Assembly (NCBI GenBank): GCA_030141605.1
Contig: JAQGDQ010000543.1
Coordinates: forward strand, 32,501-96,500
Origin: Tubiluchus corallicola
Lineage: Eukaryota > Priapulida > Priapulimorpha > Priapulimorphida > Tubiluchidae
DNA: 64,000 nucleotides
Direction of reading: 5' to 3'
Below, piece after piece: positions 23,401 through 49,333 of the stretch. Positions within the stretch are counted from its first letter, which is position 1. Each line of letters starts with the position of its first letter. The notes below the pieces were generated by a model that did not search any database, was not told the DNA's origin, and was given only the letters and a program-made list of their open reading frames with translations. Both the position numbers and the translations under genes were made by a program.

Positions 23401-26400
23401 AGTTCTGCATGGTACATTTGAATAGGAGCGGCCCGTACCAGATGTTTTTGAGTCAATTAAGGCGACTGATGCTATTAACATTGAGTCTAATAAACGGCGC
23501 CTACTGTACTACCGTTAGTTAGTGGAAAGTAAGAGAAAAACCTCCAAAAAGGGCCGTTTTTTGCAAAACTTATACCTCTTATTTCTGGAGAACGGGAACG
23601 GGCCATGGGTGGTGCTGGCTATGGATAGATAGCCCGTGCAGCGGTGGGTGTAGTAGGCATATTTAGAATTCGCGAGAGGGCCACGGCTTCCCGTAACGGA
23701 TGTTTTCCCGGACCCAACTTGCGATTTTTTCAAAATTTTGACCAAACAGCACGCGGAAAAAACGTTCTAGCGGCGCCTGGTGTGACTCTTGAGAGGAGAT
23801 GTATAGCTCTTTAGAAAGAGGAAGAACAGGGCTACACGATGATGTGGGCTATATTTTAGGGCAGGTCCACCAAGAGGAGTACTGACGAGTTAAATAGATG
23901 TTCTATTTTTTGCAATTTTTGCTTGGAAAACTGCTGACGCAAAGCCATTGTTGTGACGTCATCCATTACACTCTGTCTATAACCTTATAACTTTAATTCA
24001 GTAAAAGCTGCTGCTCACTTTGCGTTATAAATGAGGACAATGTAAGATGTTCGTGCATTATTGATTATAAGTGTATTTATGCGCAAAATTTTTTGCGGGG
24101 CCTTTGCTAGTTATGCATTAATTGCATTAATATGGCATTTCTGTTTAGACAAGTGAAAGGACGCATACAGCAAGCAATTGCTACAGAATTCTCCATCCTA
24201 CAAGAGAACCTCTATCTCACAAAGCCGACATTTTTCTCTCGAATGACCAACGTATCGGCCAAAACGATACATGATGAATACTGGCATTTACATATTGACA
24301 AGGTGAGGCCCGTCTTGAGTCTGTGTGGGTGTCACTTATGCAATGGCGGCTCGTAGTTAAAATTACTGGGGGTGCTGTAATTTTAAACAAACAGAAAGAT
24401 GAAAGTTTATACATAAACTTGATAAATTCTAAGTGAAAAAAATATTGTTTGCTTACTGATAGCCTAAGTTGTCGCAGTTCAAGAATATGCTGGTACACGG
24501 CTTTTAAGCACGTGACAACTGACAGCACACTGTGTGAGTGGCAGTACTTTATCTACCTAGCAGCAGATGCTAGCGTACATTGTATTATCTCAGACACGTA
24601 GCTTGAGCTGTGAACGCACTGTGCTGGGCTGTGAAGGAAACAGTTCTACCCTCATGACAACACACTGTGTGAGTGGCAGTACTTTCTCTACCTAGCAGCA
24701 GACGCTAGTAGTACAGCGTACATTGTATTATCTCAGACACGTAGCTTGAGCTGTGAACACACTGTGCTGGGCTGTGAAGGAAACAGCACACTGTGTGAGT
24801 GACAGTACTTTCTCTACCTAGCAGCAGACGCTAGTAGTACACCGTACATTGTATTATCTCAGACACGTAGCTTAAGCTGTGAACACACTGTGCTAGGCTG
24901 TGAAGGAAACAGCAAACTGTGTGAGTGGCAGTACTTATCTACCTAGCAGCAGACGCTAGTAGTACACCGTACATTGTATTATCTCAGACACGTAGCTTAA
25001 GCTGTGAACACACTGTGCTGGGCTGTGAAGGAAACAGTACTACCCTCATGACAGCACACTGTGTGAGAGGCAGTACTTTCTCTACCTAGCAGCAGACGCT
25101 AGTAGTACAGCGTACATTGTATTATCTCAGACACGTAGCTTAAGCTGTGAACACACTGTGCTGGGCTGTGAAGGAAACAGCACACTGTGTGAGTGGCAGT
25201 ACTTTATCTACCTAGCAGCAGATGCTAGTAGTACAGCGTACATTGTATTATCTCAGACGGTGAACACACTGTGCTGGGCTGTGAAGGAAACAGTACTACC
25301 CTCATGTGCTATGGGCTTGATGGACAATCATATATGCTGCTTCAGAAAATTTTTAGCCATTGTTTTAATACTGTGTAAAATGAAACAAACATATGTAATT
25401 TTAATGTTGTAATTTGTAATTTTAAACAAACTGACGTACGAAAATTTATACGTAAATTTGATAAAATCCTAAATAAAAAATATTTCTTGCTTACTAATAG
25501 CCTAAATTGTAAACTATTTAGTCCCAAAGTTGGCTGTATGAAGATGTTTGATTGCTTGTCTTGTAAAGAAAACAGGATGATTTTTCATATACTACCCCGT
25601 TTTGAAGTCTGATAAAAAGTATACATTTTAATACAACTAATACTCCAAAAGCATTTCTTATAATTAAATAATAGATTAAAAACTTAATTAACCGCGAGTG
25701 AGCCCATCTATTGATGACATCACAAACTAACATAATTTTCAACAGTAAAAATACTCCACGAGCGTGTTGCATGTGTTTGTGAAAGCGAAAATTGAAGTAC
25801 AGTGCTACTGTAAGATAAAAATTCAGATGTCAAATTTACCGCTGTGCTCGCGCATTCATCACAAACTAACACATGTGAACTGAGAGGTACAGTACCTGTT
25901 TTTGTGCAATGTGTTTCCAAAATGCAGGTGCTAGTGCCTGTCTAACCAGGTGAAATGCGTGTTACAGCGAAGAACTAGTGGTAATAATTCTTTCATGCAA
26001 GTCATTTTTGAAAAAAACAGTATGTTTCGAAGTAGATTGGATTGAACACAGTTTAAGACTGAGTTCTACTTTTGCTTTAAGTTCTCTATTCTTTGAACAA
26101 AATCACTGGTTTTTATGCAGGACACGTACGAATCATTTTTCTACACGTCGCTGCTGTACCTAACCGACTACGGTAAAGATTTCACCGGCGGGCGGTTCGT
26201 ATTCGTGGACAAGGATGCAAATAGAACCGTAGAGCCAAGAGCGGGTGAGTTGATAAAATTCGTTTCCGTTGTTTTTATTGCACCAAGTAAGACTAAGACG
26301 AGGACGGCAAAGTTCCAGCATTTATTGCACAGCGTACAGGTACATGCAGTCATACCACAGCAATGCATCTGAGCTACACCGTCACGTGACATGTGGGTAA

Positions 26401-29400
26401 AGCAAAGCCGTCTGACACATTTCCTTTCATCAAGAATGTGCTTGTACTTCCATATTGTGGAATTATTTTTGTATTATTAATTGCACTAATTCTTTGCAGA
26501 TTTTTTCATATTATTTCATCATACTATGTAAGTAATTTTAATTTTGCAATGCAAGATACAATTGTAAACGGGTGCTAGTTCTTAAATACATTACTTTTGT
26601 AATGATACAACTGCAAAGAGAGGTTCAGTAAACCTTTTCACAATTTCGTTGTACTACAGCAACACATCTTAAGTACAACCATCACGTGATGTGTAAAGCA
26701 AAGCCATCTGCGACATTAGTTATTTTATATGGATTTTACTTAATTATGCATTGGAGTGTGTGTAGAGTGATTTACTAGCAGGATCTTGTGCCTTTGTATC
26801 ATTGATGCATTATTTATTCTTCATTTATGGCTTCGGTAGCCAAAACGATCGTCGCTCAATAACCATGGTGACTCCTAGAAGCTGGTTCTTTCGTATTTTG
26901 TGATAATAGCTCCCCTTTAGCTGCGCCACTGCATCTATACCCATCCATTGCTAAGCTCCATCAAGGACGTTCGATCATTCTTTTTTAGAAAATCCCTCTT
27001 TTTGGTAAATTTTTGTCAAACAGATTTTTGGCGTTAGAGAATTTCAAGAATGCTCTAAATGATACTAAGACGATGATGGTAAAGTTTCAGCATTTATTGC
27101 ACAGCGTACGGGTACATGCAGTCATGCACACCGCCACGTGACATGTGGGTAAAGCAAAGCCGTCTGACGCATCAGTTCAGTAACTTTAGTTATTTTACGT
27201 GGACAGTGTACAGGTACATGCAGTCATGCAGTAACTAAATTGAAAGACATAAGAGTTTTCAGCAGAGCTCTTCAGTATCTACTTCTGCAATTACATGAAA
27301 AATTTAGGTAAAAGTACAAAACTAAAATTGTGGCTGAAAGTAGCCATGTTTGTTACAGAATAAAATTAGCACCAGATTCGGTAACTAAAACATTATTATT
27401 AACGTTCCACCAGCACAGACGGGTCGGTTTACACGTGGATGATTCCACATTTATCTGTGGATGTGCAATACAAATTCCATCGGGCTTGAAAACTAAACAC
27501 ATCGGCGGGTTTGACAGCCAAGAAGGTAGCTGTGTGTGCTTTGTGATTGACGTGTGGCCGTCCATTTCATACCTGCCCGGATGGTATCATCTGTAAACCT
27601 TGGTTGTTTGTCTGTTAGTTCAACAATGTGTATACATTTGAACGTGCCTCAGATATCCCTGGTGGTCCAGTGCCTCATCTTAGACGGTTATCCTTGATCT
27701 GTATGTGTGGGTTTATAAATTATTGTAGATATTTCAGTTGTTTAGCCTTGTGTATACATCAGAACATGCCTCAGATATCCCTGGTGGTTCAGTGCCTCAT
27801 CTTAGACGGTTATCCTTGATAAGCCTGTTTCTGTGTAGGCCCTGCCGGATCTGTATGCGCGGGTTTATAAATTTGTAAATGATATTTCAGTTGTTTAGCC
27901 TTGTGTATACATCAGAACGTGCCTCAGATATCCCTGGTGGTTCAGTGCCTCATCTTAGACGGTTATCCTTGATCTATATGTGGGTTTATAAATTATTGTA
28001 AATGATATTTCAGTTGTTTAGCCTTGTGTATACATCAAAACATGCCTCAGATATCCCTGGTGGTTCAGTACCTCATCTTAGACGGTTATCCTTGATCTGT
28101 ATGTGTGGGTTTATAAATTATTGTAAATGATATTTCAGTTGTTTAGCCTTGTGTATACATCAGAACGTGCCTCAGATATCCCTGGTGGTTCAGTGCCTCA
28201 TCTTAGACGGTTATCCTTGATCTATATGTGGGTTTATAAATTATTGTAAATGATATTTCAGTTGTTTAGCCTTGTGTATACATCAAAACATGCCTCAGAT
28301 ATCCCTGGTGGTTCAGTACCTCATCTTAGACGGTTATCCTTGATCTGTATGTGTGGGTTTATAAATTATTGTAAATGATATTTCAGTTGTTTAGCCTTGT
28401 GTATACATCAGAACGTGCCTCAGATATCCCTGGTGGTTCAGTGCCTCATCTTAGACGGTTATCCTTGATCTGTATGTGTGGGTTTATAAATTATTGTAAA
28501 TGATATTTCAGTTGTTTAGCCTTGTGTATACATCAGAACGTGCCTCAGATATCCCTGTTGGTTCAGTGCCTCATCTTAGACAGTTATCCTTGATAAGCCT
28601 GTTTCTGCGGGTTTTAATCCTCAACACTTGATCGAGGATTCAGTTTTGTACTATGTACATTTCTGCACGGAACAACAGCGTGAAGATTACTGATATAGCT
28701 TGTGCTGCAAAGGTGCTTGGTGGCACAAAAGTTAAGCGATAATTAAACTGTTGTGTATTTTTTTCTTAGCCGTACTCATTTTTCTTTCCGGCTTCTCCTT
28801 GATAATGAGCAAGTCGCTAGGCACCACATTCTAGCAATTATATGCGTGGGCAGCATAAGCGGGCAATTAAGCTTTTCTAGTCATTCACACGTATTGAATC
28901 TCGATTTCATGTGATTTGATTGGCAACAAAAATCACCCAAAGCAAAATGGCTGCTTCCGCGAGCTACAATTGGAATTTGAAAATACATTTTTTACAATTG
29001 CAGTACAGTGGACTCTCGTTATAAGAATCACCTCGGGAGAAGGCAAAGTGATTCTTATATCAAGCTGATTCTTATACGAGCGGATTTTCAATTGCTGATT
29101 CAATTCGGGAAACGCGATTTTGATTCTTATATCGAGCTGATTCTTATACGTGTGATTCTTGTAACGAGAGTCCACTGTATCGAGCTGATTCTTATACGAG
29201 CGGATTTTCAATTGCTGATTCAATTCGGGAAACGCGATTTTGATTCTTATATCGAGCTGATTCTTATACGTGTGATTCTTGTAACGAGAGTCCACTGTAC
29301 TAGTTTCCATTCAGAAAAATGGGTACCGGGTTATAAAATTAGATTTTTAGTATTTTTTTGAGCATATTCTTGATAATTTGATGCTAGAATATAAAGTCCA

Positions 29401-29721
29401 ATACATTTTTTTACAAAAAAATTTACATTTGACCAAATTTTTGGTGCATTCTACTTTGAAGCATCGCAGCGTAGTTTTAACTGTGCCAACTTATGGACGA
29501 TTCTTTTGCAATCACACAAATAGTATATAAAAAGTGTATAGTTTCTAAACCAGCTTACACCGTTTTACGTATTTGCAGGTCGCGTCTCGTTTTTTACATC
29601 CGGTTTAGAAAATCCTCACTACGTTGAGAAAGTGAACAGCGGTACCAGGTACGCAATAACGATTTCATTTACCTGCGATAAGACGTACGCAATATCAGAT
29701 CCCGGTGAGCAAGAAGAATAG
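14455..29721 (+). CDS. OGFOD3: OGFOD3-like 2-oxoglutarate and Fe(II)-dependent oxygenase (type II membrane protein)
   Basis: Coding exons: 14455-14570, 17635-17828, 18527-18602, 20463-20505, 21300-21364, 22464-22523, 24149-24302, 26121-26244, 29579-29721. All phases match, giving 324 residues, near the ~320 of human OGFOD3 (C17orf101). A basic N-terminus precedes one membrane helix (about 55-69, STFLVGILGVVVWLSL), so the enzyme domain should face the ER/Golgi lumen. Then come the Cys motif CAPKRCGR and the prolyl-4-hydroxylase-type fold: LTKPTFFSR, HDEYWHLHIDK with the likely iron pair His233/Asp235, GGRFVF, the likely distal His291 and 2-oxoglutarate-binding Arg301 in TRYAIT. The substrate is unknown. 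ATG at 14455 is followed directly by a second ATG; either could start. The terminal exon seeds the minisatellite downstream. Confidence 0.95.
14646..15146. mobile_element. pogo/Tigger-like MITE in OGFOD3 intron 1
   Basis: The left terminal repeat is CAGTCATACCTCCGTTTTCA after TA. The reverse complement of the right end is CAGTCATACCTCTGTCTTCG. CAGTCATACCTCGG-type ends are typical of pogo/Tigger-like elements. No transposase; 501 bp. Confidence 0.75.
15627..16143 (-). mobile_element. GGGATGAGAAT-ended MITE, copy 2 (inverted)
   Basis: Reverse complement of 7054-7604 over almost its whole length, with terminal GGGATGAGAAT at both ends. The copies differ by small changes in the GGGGCCTAAGTGGCCCCC-like region. 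It lies in OGFOD3 intron 1. Confidence 0.75.
16144..16569. other. OGFOD3 intron 1 sequence, nothing recognised
   Basis: Contains a short ATAGCTCTTTGGAGAGAGG segment like part of repeat family E, and otherwise no feature. Confidence 0.35.
16570..17575. mobile_element. Repeat family C, ~1-kb element with internal 3-fold tandem
   Basis: Ends are loosely inverted: GTCAAAGGTTAAGTGTGCC near 16614, and the reverse complement of the right side gives GTCAAAGGTTAAGTGTACC near 17505. A ~130-bp segment (GGTAAAGCAAAGCTGTCTGC through TATCAATGCACACAAGG) is repeated three times at 16665-17080. The right part contains GGGATCTTGCTTGGGAACC and TAAAACTGTTACTATTAC. Fragments recur at 26330-27240, 57720-58440 and 63570-63780. 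Confidence 0.65.
17830..18355 (+). repeat. ~44-bp minisatellite, about 12 copies, at the start of OGFOD3 intron 2
   Basis: The unit is TGAATTAGTTTAATTTGCTT then AAAGGTCACGTACAGCGCACTTTA. The array begins within a few bases of the exon 2 donor (GTGCGCTCATTG). Confidence 0.95.
18755..19025 (-). repeat. ~48-bp minisatellite, 4 copies, related to the array at 24510
   Basis: The plus-strand unit contains CCAGGTAGAGAAAGTACTGT and CGCTCACACAGTTTGTTGTC. It is the reverse complement of parts of the 24510-25315 array (GTGAGTGGCAGTACTTTCTC; CTGTGCTGGGCTGTGAAG). The two arrays therefore derive from one family in opposite orientation. Confidence 0.8.
19026..19399. other. OGFOD3 intron 3 sequence, nothing recognised
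   Basis: AT-rich with no repeat or gene signature seen. Confidence 0.3.
19400..19960. repeat. Duplicated ~150-bp flanks around a GA-rich tract
   Basis: 19556-19800 is almost pure GA (GAGAGA with AAAGAG interruptions). The sequences on either side (about 19408-19553 and 19802-19945) are copies in direct orientation, sharing TCATTTATTTCACATTACAC and GCACAGGAAAAGCCTCA. Confidence 0.85.
19961..20462. other. OGFOD3 intron 3 end, nothing recognised
   Basis: AT-rich intron sequence leading to the exon 4 acceptor (GTCTGTTTCAG). Confidence 0.3.
20634..21276. mobile_element. pogo-like MITE with an internal 24-bp array, OGFOD3 intron 4
   Basis: The left end TACGGTAAATCCTCGCTTTA and the reverse complement of the right end TACAGTAAGTTCTCGTTTAA are flanked by TA, as in Tc1/mariner/pogo elements. 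Inside, 20839-21150 is a tandem array of GTTGATAAAAATGTTGTTGA+TAAT, about 13 copies. The array keeps long open frames on both strands (MLIKML-type and FINIIN-type repeats), which are an artefact of the period, not a gene. Confidence 0.8.
21730..22160. repeat. (GTAG)n tetranucleotide microsatellite
   Basis: About 430 bp of GGTAGGTAGGTA with GATA and GCAG variants in OGFOD3 intron 5. Confidence 0.97.
22737..23506. mobile_element. Complete CAGTAGGCGCCG-ended MITE (770 bp), OGFOD3 intron 6
   Basis: The left terminal repeat is CAGTAGACGCCGTTTAATAG. The reverse complement of the right end is CAGTAGGCGCCGTTTATTAG. TA flanks both sides (22735-22736 and 23507-23508), as expected for a Tc1/mariner-superfamily insertion. 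Its right subterminal region carries the GAGTCAATTA and GGAGCGGCCCGTACC blocks that are tandemly amplified at 511-1432. Interior sequence recurs at about 37870-38120 (TTATCACGGTACCGCCTTCT). Confidence 0.8.
23528..24105 (+). repeat. Interspersed repeat family E, copy 1
   Basis: Shares long blocks with 39680-40245 (GAAAGAGGAAGAACAGGGCT, ACACGATGATGTGGG, CACTCTGTCTATAACCTTAT) and a 5' portion with 44865-45020. Non-coding and unclassified. Confidence 0.75.
24510..25315 (+). repeat. ~125-150-bp tandem array, about 6 copies, OGFOD3 intron 7
   Basis: The unit includes CAGCACACTGTGTGAGTGGC, CTACCTAGCAGCAGACGCTA, ATTATCTCAGACACGTAGCT and ACACTGTGCTGGGCTGTGAA. An optional GTACTACCCTCATGA insert makes two unit lengths. 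Immediately before it (24343-24380), GGCGGCTCGTAGTTAAAATT then GGGGGTGCTG resembles a hAT-like end. Confidence 0.9.
25560..26080 (+). repeat. Interspersed repeat family B, copy 2
   Basis: Same orientation as 5845-6480. It ends about 40 bp before OGFOD3 exon 8. Confidence 0.75.
26330..27240. repeat. Fragments of repeat family C in OGFOD3 intron 8
   Basis: Three pieces (about 26330-26430, 26615-26800, 27070-27225) share GTGGGTAAAGCAAAGCCGTC, TTATGCATTGG and ACTAGCAGGATCTTG with 16570-17575. The pieces are separated by unrelated AT-rich sequence. Confidence 0.6.
27625..28610 (+). repeat. ~121-bp tandem array, about 8 copies, OGFOD3 intron 8
   Basis: The unit contains CCTCAGATATCCCTGGTGGT, TCAGTGCCTCATCTTAGACG and TATTTCAGTTGTTTAGCCTT. 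Alternate copies share variants (ATCAGAACGTGCC with CTGTATGTGTGGG versus ATCAAAACATGCC with CTATATGTGGG), so the middle of the array repeats as a ~242-bp dimer. Confidence 0.95.
28860..29500 (+). repeat. Interspersed repeat family A, copy 3, interrupted by a MITE
   Basis: Family A sequence runs to about 28990 and resumes at 29298 with CTAGTTTCCATTCAGAAAA, continuing to TTTTAACTGTGCCAACTTATGG. The gap is filled by the MITE at 29006-29297, so the MITE is the younger insertion. Confidence 0.8.
29006..29297. mobile_element. pogo/Tc1-like MITE nested in repeat family A
   Basis: The left end is CAGTGGACTCTCGTTATAAG. The reverse complement of the right end is CAGTGGACTCTCGTTACAAG. TA lies on each side. 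The right ~119 bp, including the terminal repeat, is duplicated in tandem (29060-29178 and 29179-29297), so one terminal repeat is now internal. Confidence 0.85.
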
Positions 29722-30175
29722 TCGAGTCTGCGATGACGTACGCCGTATCAGACCCCGGTCAGCGAGACGAGTAGTCGAGTCTGCGATAAGACGTACGCCG
29801 TATCAGACCCCGGTCAACGAGACGAGTAGTCGAGTCTGCGATGATAAGACGTACGCCGTATCAGACCCCGGTCAACGAGACGACTAGTCAAGTCTGCGAT
29901 GGTAAGACGTACGCCGTATCAGACCCTGGTCAACAAGACGACTAGTCAAGTCTGCGATGATAAGACGTACGCTGTATCAGACCCCGGTCAACAAGACGAG
30001 CCGTATCAAACCCCGGTCACTGAGACGAGTAGTCGAGTCTGCGATGACCCCGGTCACCGAGACGAGTAGTCAAGTCTACGATGATAAGACGTACGCCGTA
30101 TCAGACGCCGGTCAAGTCAAGTCTACGATCAGACCCCGGTCACCGAGACTAGTCAAGTCTGTGACGACAACAAGA
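29674..30175 (+). repeat. Minisatellite derived from the last codons and stop of OGFOD3
   Basis: The end of the OGFOD3 coding sequence (TGCGATAAGACGTACGC through the TAG at 29719-29721 and GTCGAGTC) is repeated about 8 times downstream in ~52-58-bp units, some truncated. Units keep the pattern GATAAGACGTACGCCGTATC, AGACCCCGGTCAACGAGACG, AGTAG. The array lies before the poly(A) signal at 30204, so it should be transcribed as 3' UTR. Confidence 0.9.
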
Positions 30176-30203
30176 ACAGCGGTTTTTACAATCAGATTTT
30201 GTA

Positions 30204-30209
30204 AATAAA
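30204..30209 (+). terminator. Probable poly(A) signal of OGFOD3
   Basis: AATAAA, 483 bases after the OGFOD3 stop and directly after the minisatellite. It is the first perfect hexamer seen downstream. Confidence 0.55.
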
Positions 30210-30229
30210 ATTTTATCACTTTCAACTGT

Positions 30230-31503
30230 ATCAACGATCATCATTATCATCGTTGTGCGGTACTGGAAGACTCCCTATATGTGCAACACGCTAATCAAAA
30301 CGTAAGAAGCGATTTCATCCGAGGTACAGTCAAACCTCTTTATCCCTACTTTAAAGCTGCAAAATGGCGACGTGCATGTCTATACAAATATAAATATTCG
30401 AGACAAAACAATTCGACGTTTAAACAACTAATTTTTATTTCTAAGATTTTGTACAAGGAATTTTTCTTCGTTTCGCTAGCAAGCTTTTTTTGTTTACATA
30501 CATTTGCTTTTGCGTCTTCATCATCAGTAATGAGGACGTCATTAAAACCAATAAAACTAGTCATCTGATGACATGTAAAAAGAAGTGTCACGGTAAAATT
30601 TGATTTCAATTTATCAAACACTTTTGCATTTAAATTAGATTTACAGAAAACGATTTTGTTCTGATACGTGACAAAAATTTGGTGATCTAACCACGAACAA
30701 TAGCTTCCTGTTGCCGCGGCAACTGAGTTAAAAGCTCGACACGCTTAATAGAAAGTTACAATAAATACCGGTAGAGCATTGCATATTAGGAATGTAGCAG
30801 AATCTCGATGACATGAAGTCATAATTAGACAAAACGAATTTTTTCCGTGCGTCCAAAAGTGTCATCGATGACGAACCGATTATGTGCGTTTGGATGAGAG
30901 GTTGTCACACATGGCCGTACGTCTAACTCTACCTCAAAAGCGATTCCAGGCACCACCTGTCAATGACAATAAACAAGCATTTGGGTTAGTTCGACACGTA
31001 CCGGTACCGCCACAAGGCCGCGATACCAACTGCGATACGTGCGTCTGCGCTAACGTTGAGAAGCGTGACCGAGCCAGTTGGCACGTTACGCAGACATTGT
31101 CAAGAACGTTCAATTGGTGAAACAATAGCAACAACAACGGTCGTGGCACTGCAAACAGGCCAAACAATAACATTGACCGGTGGCATTGCCTGGCAGCTTA
31201 TAGCGTACTGGCCATGTAAATGCACACACGGGTACAATTGTGGTGACAGCTTAGCCATGTAAGTGCGCACATAAACACAATGCTGATTATTAAAAAAATC
31301 TAAGACTACAAACTGGCTAACTGGTTACACGTACGTATTACTTGTATATACACAGCTGATGAAACACCATTGACAATAATCAGCAAACGATTAAATATCC
31401 ATGACAGCAACAATATTGTCACAAACAGAAAAGAACTGCATATTGATAGTATTCAACTTATTTACAAGTGTCCGCAACACGGACAGCGAAGCGTCCGCGT
31501 TGC
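30230..31503. other. Convergent intergenic interval between OGFOD3 and the DDX gene
   Basis: Should hold the 3' UTR of the minus-strand DDX gene. A minus-strand AATAAA (TTTATT on the plus strand at 30434-30439) could end it. The stretch 30884-31120 is moderately GC-rich and open on the plus strand for 78 codons, but I recognise nothing in it. Confidence 0.4.
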
Positions 31504-48969
<17,466 letters not shown>

Positions 48970-49333
48970 GTTTGTAACAAAAATTTCGGTTAATTATCAA
49001 TTCCACTCAGAAATTTGCGACTTTAACTTTACAAGACAAAAAACTTAAAAATGGCGTAGCAGGAAAATGACTTTGCACGTTTTTCTTATGGCTAAATCCG
49101 CGAATTTGCGAAACGAAAAATAATGCGTTGGAATTATGTTTCAAGAAATTTTCTCATTAAAAATAAAATTATATGTCTGATTACCAAACTGTATGCGCTA
49201 TTTAAACTAGTTTTAACTTTTTAGTTTTAACTTATATAGTTTTTTATTGTTGGATAAATTTCTGAGATTAAGCGGAATGCTTTTATTTCGTTCTATTTCT
49301 TGTGTAAAACCAGCTTAGCGTGATATTTTCAAG
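48970..49333. promoter_or_regulatory. Shared upstream region of the DDX gene (-) and COX11 (+)
   Basis: 364 bp lie between the divergent start codons (taking COX11 ATG at 49334). This probably contains both 5' UTRs and a bidirectional promoter. Sequence is AT-rich, with no obvious CpG island or TATA box in a defined position. Confidence 0.45.

Noticed and set aside
27330-27596. 88-codon plus-strand frame in OGFOD3 intron 8
   Set aside because: No recognised homology, no splice context fitting OGFOD3, and adjacent to a tandem array.
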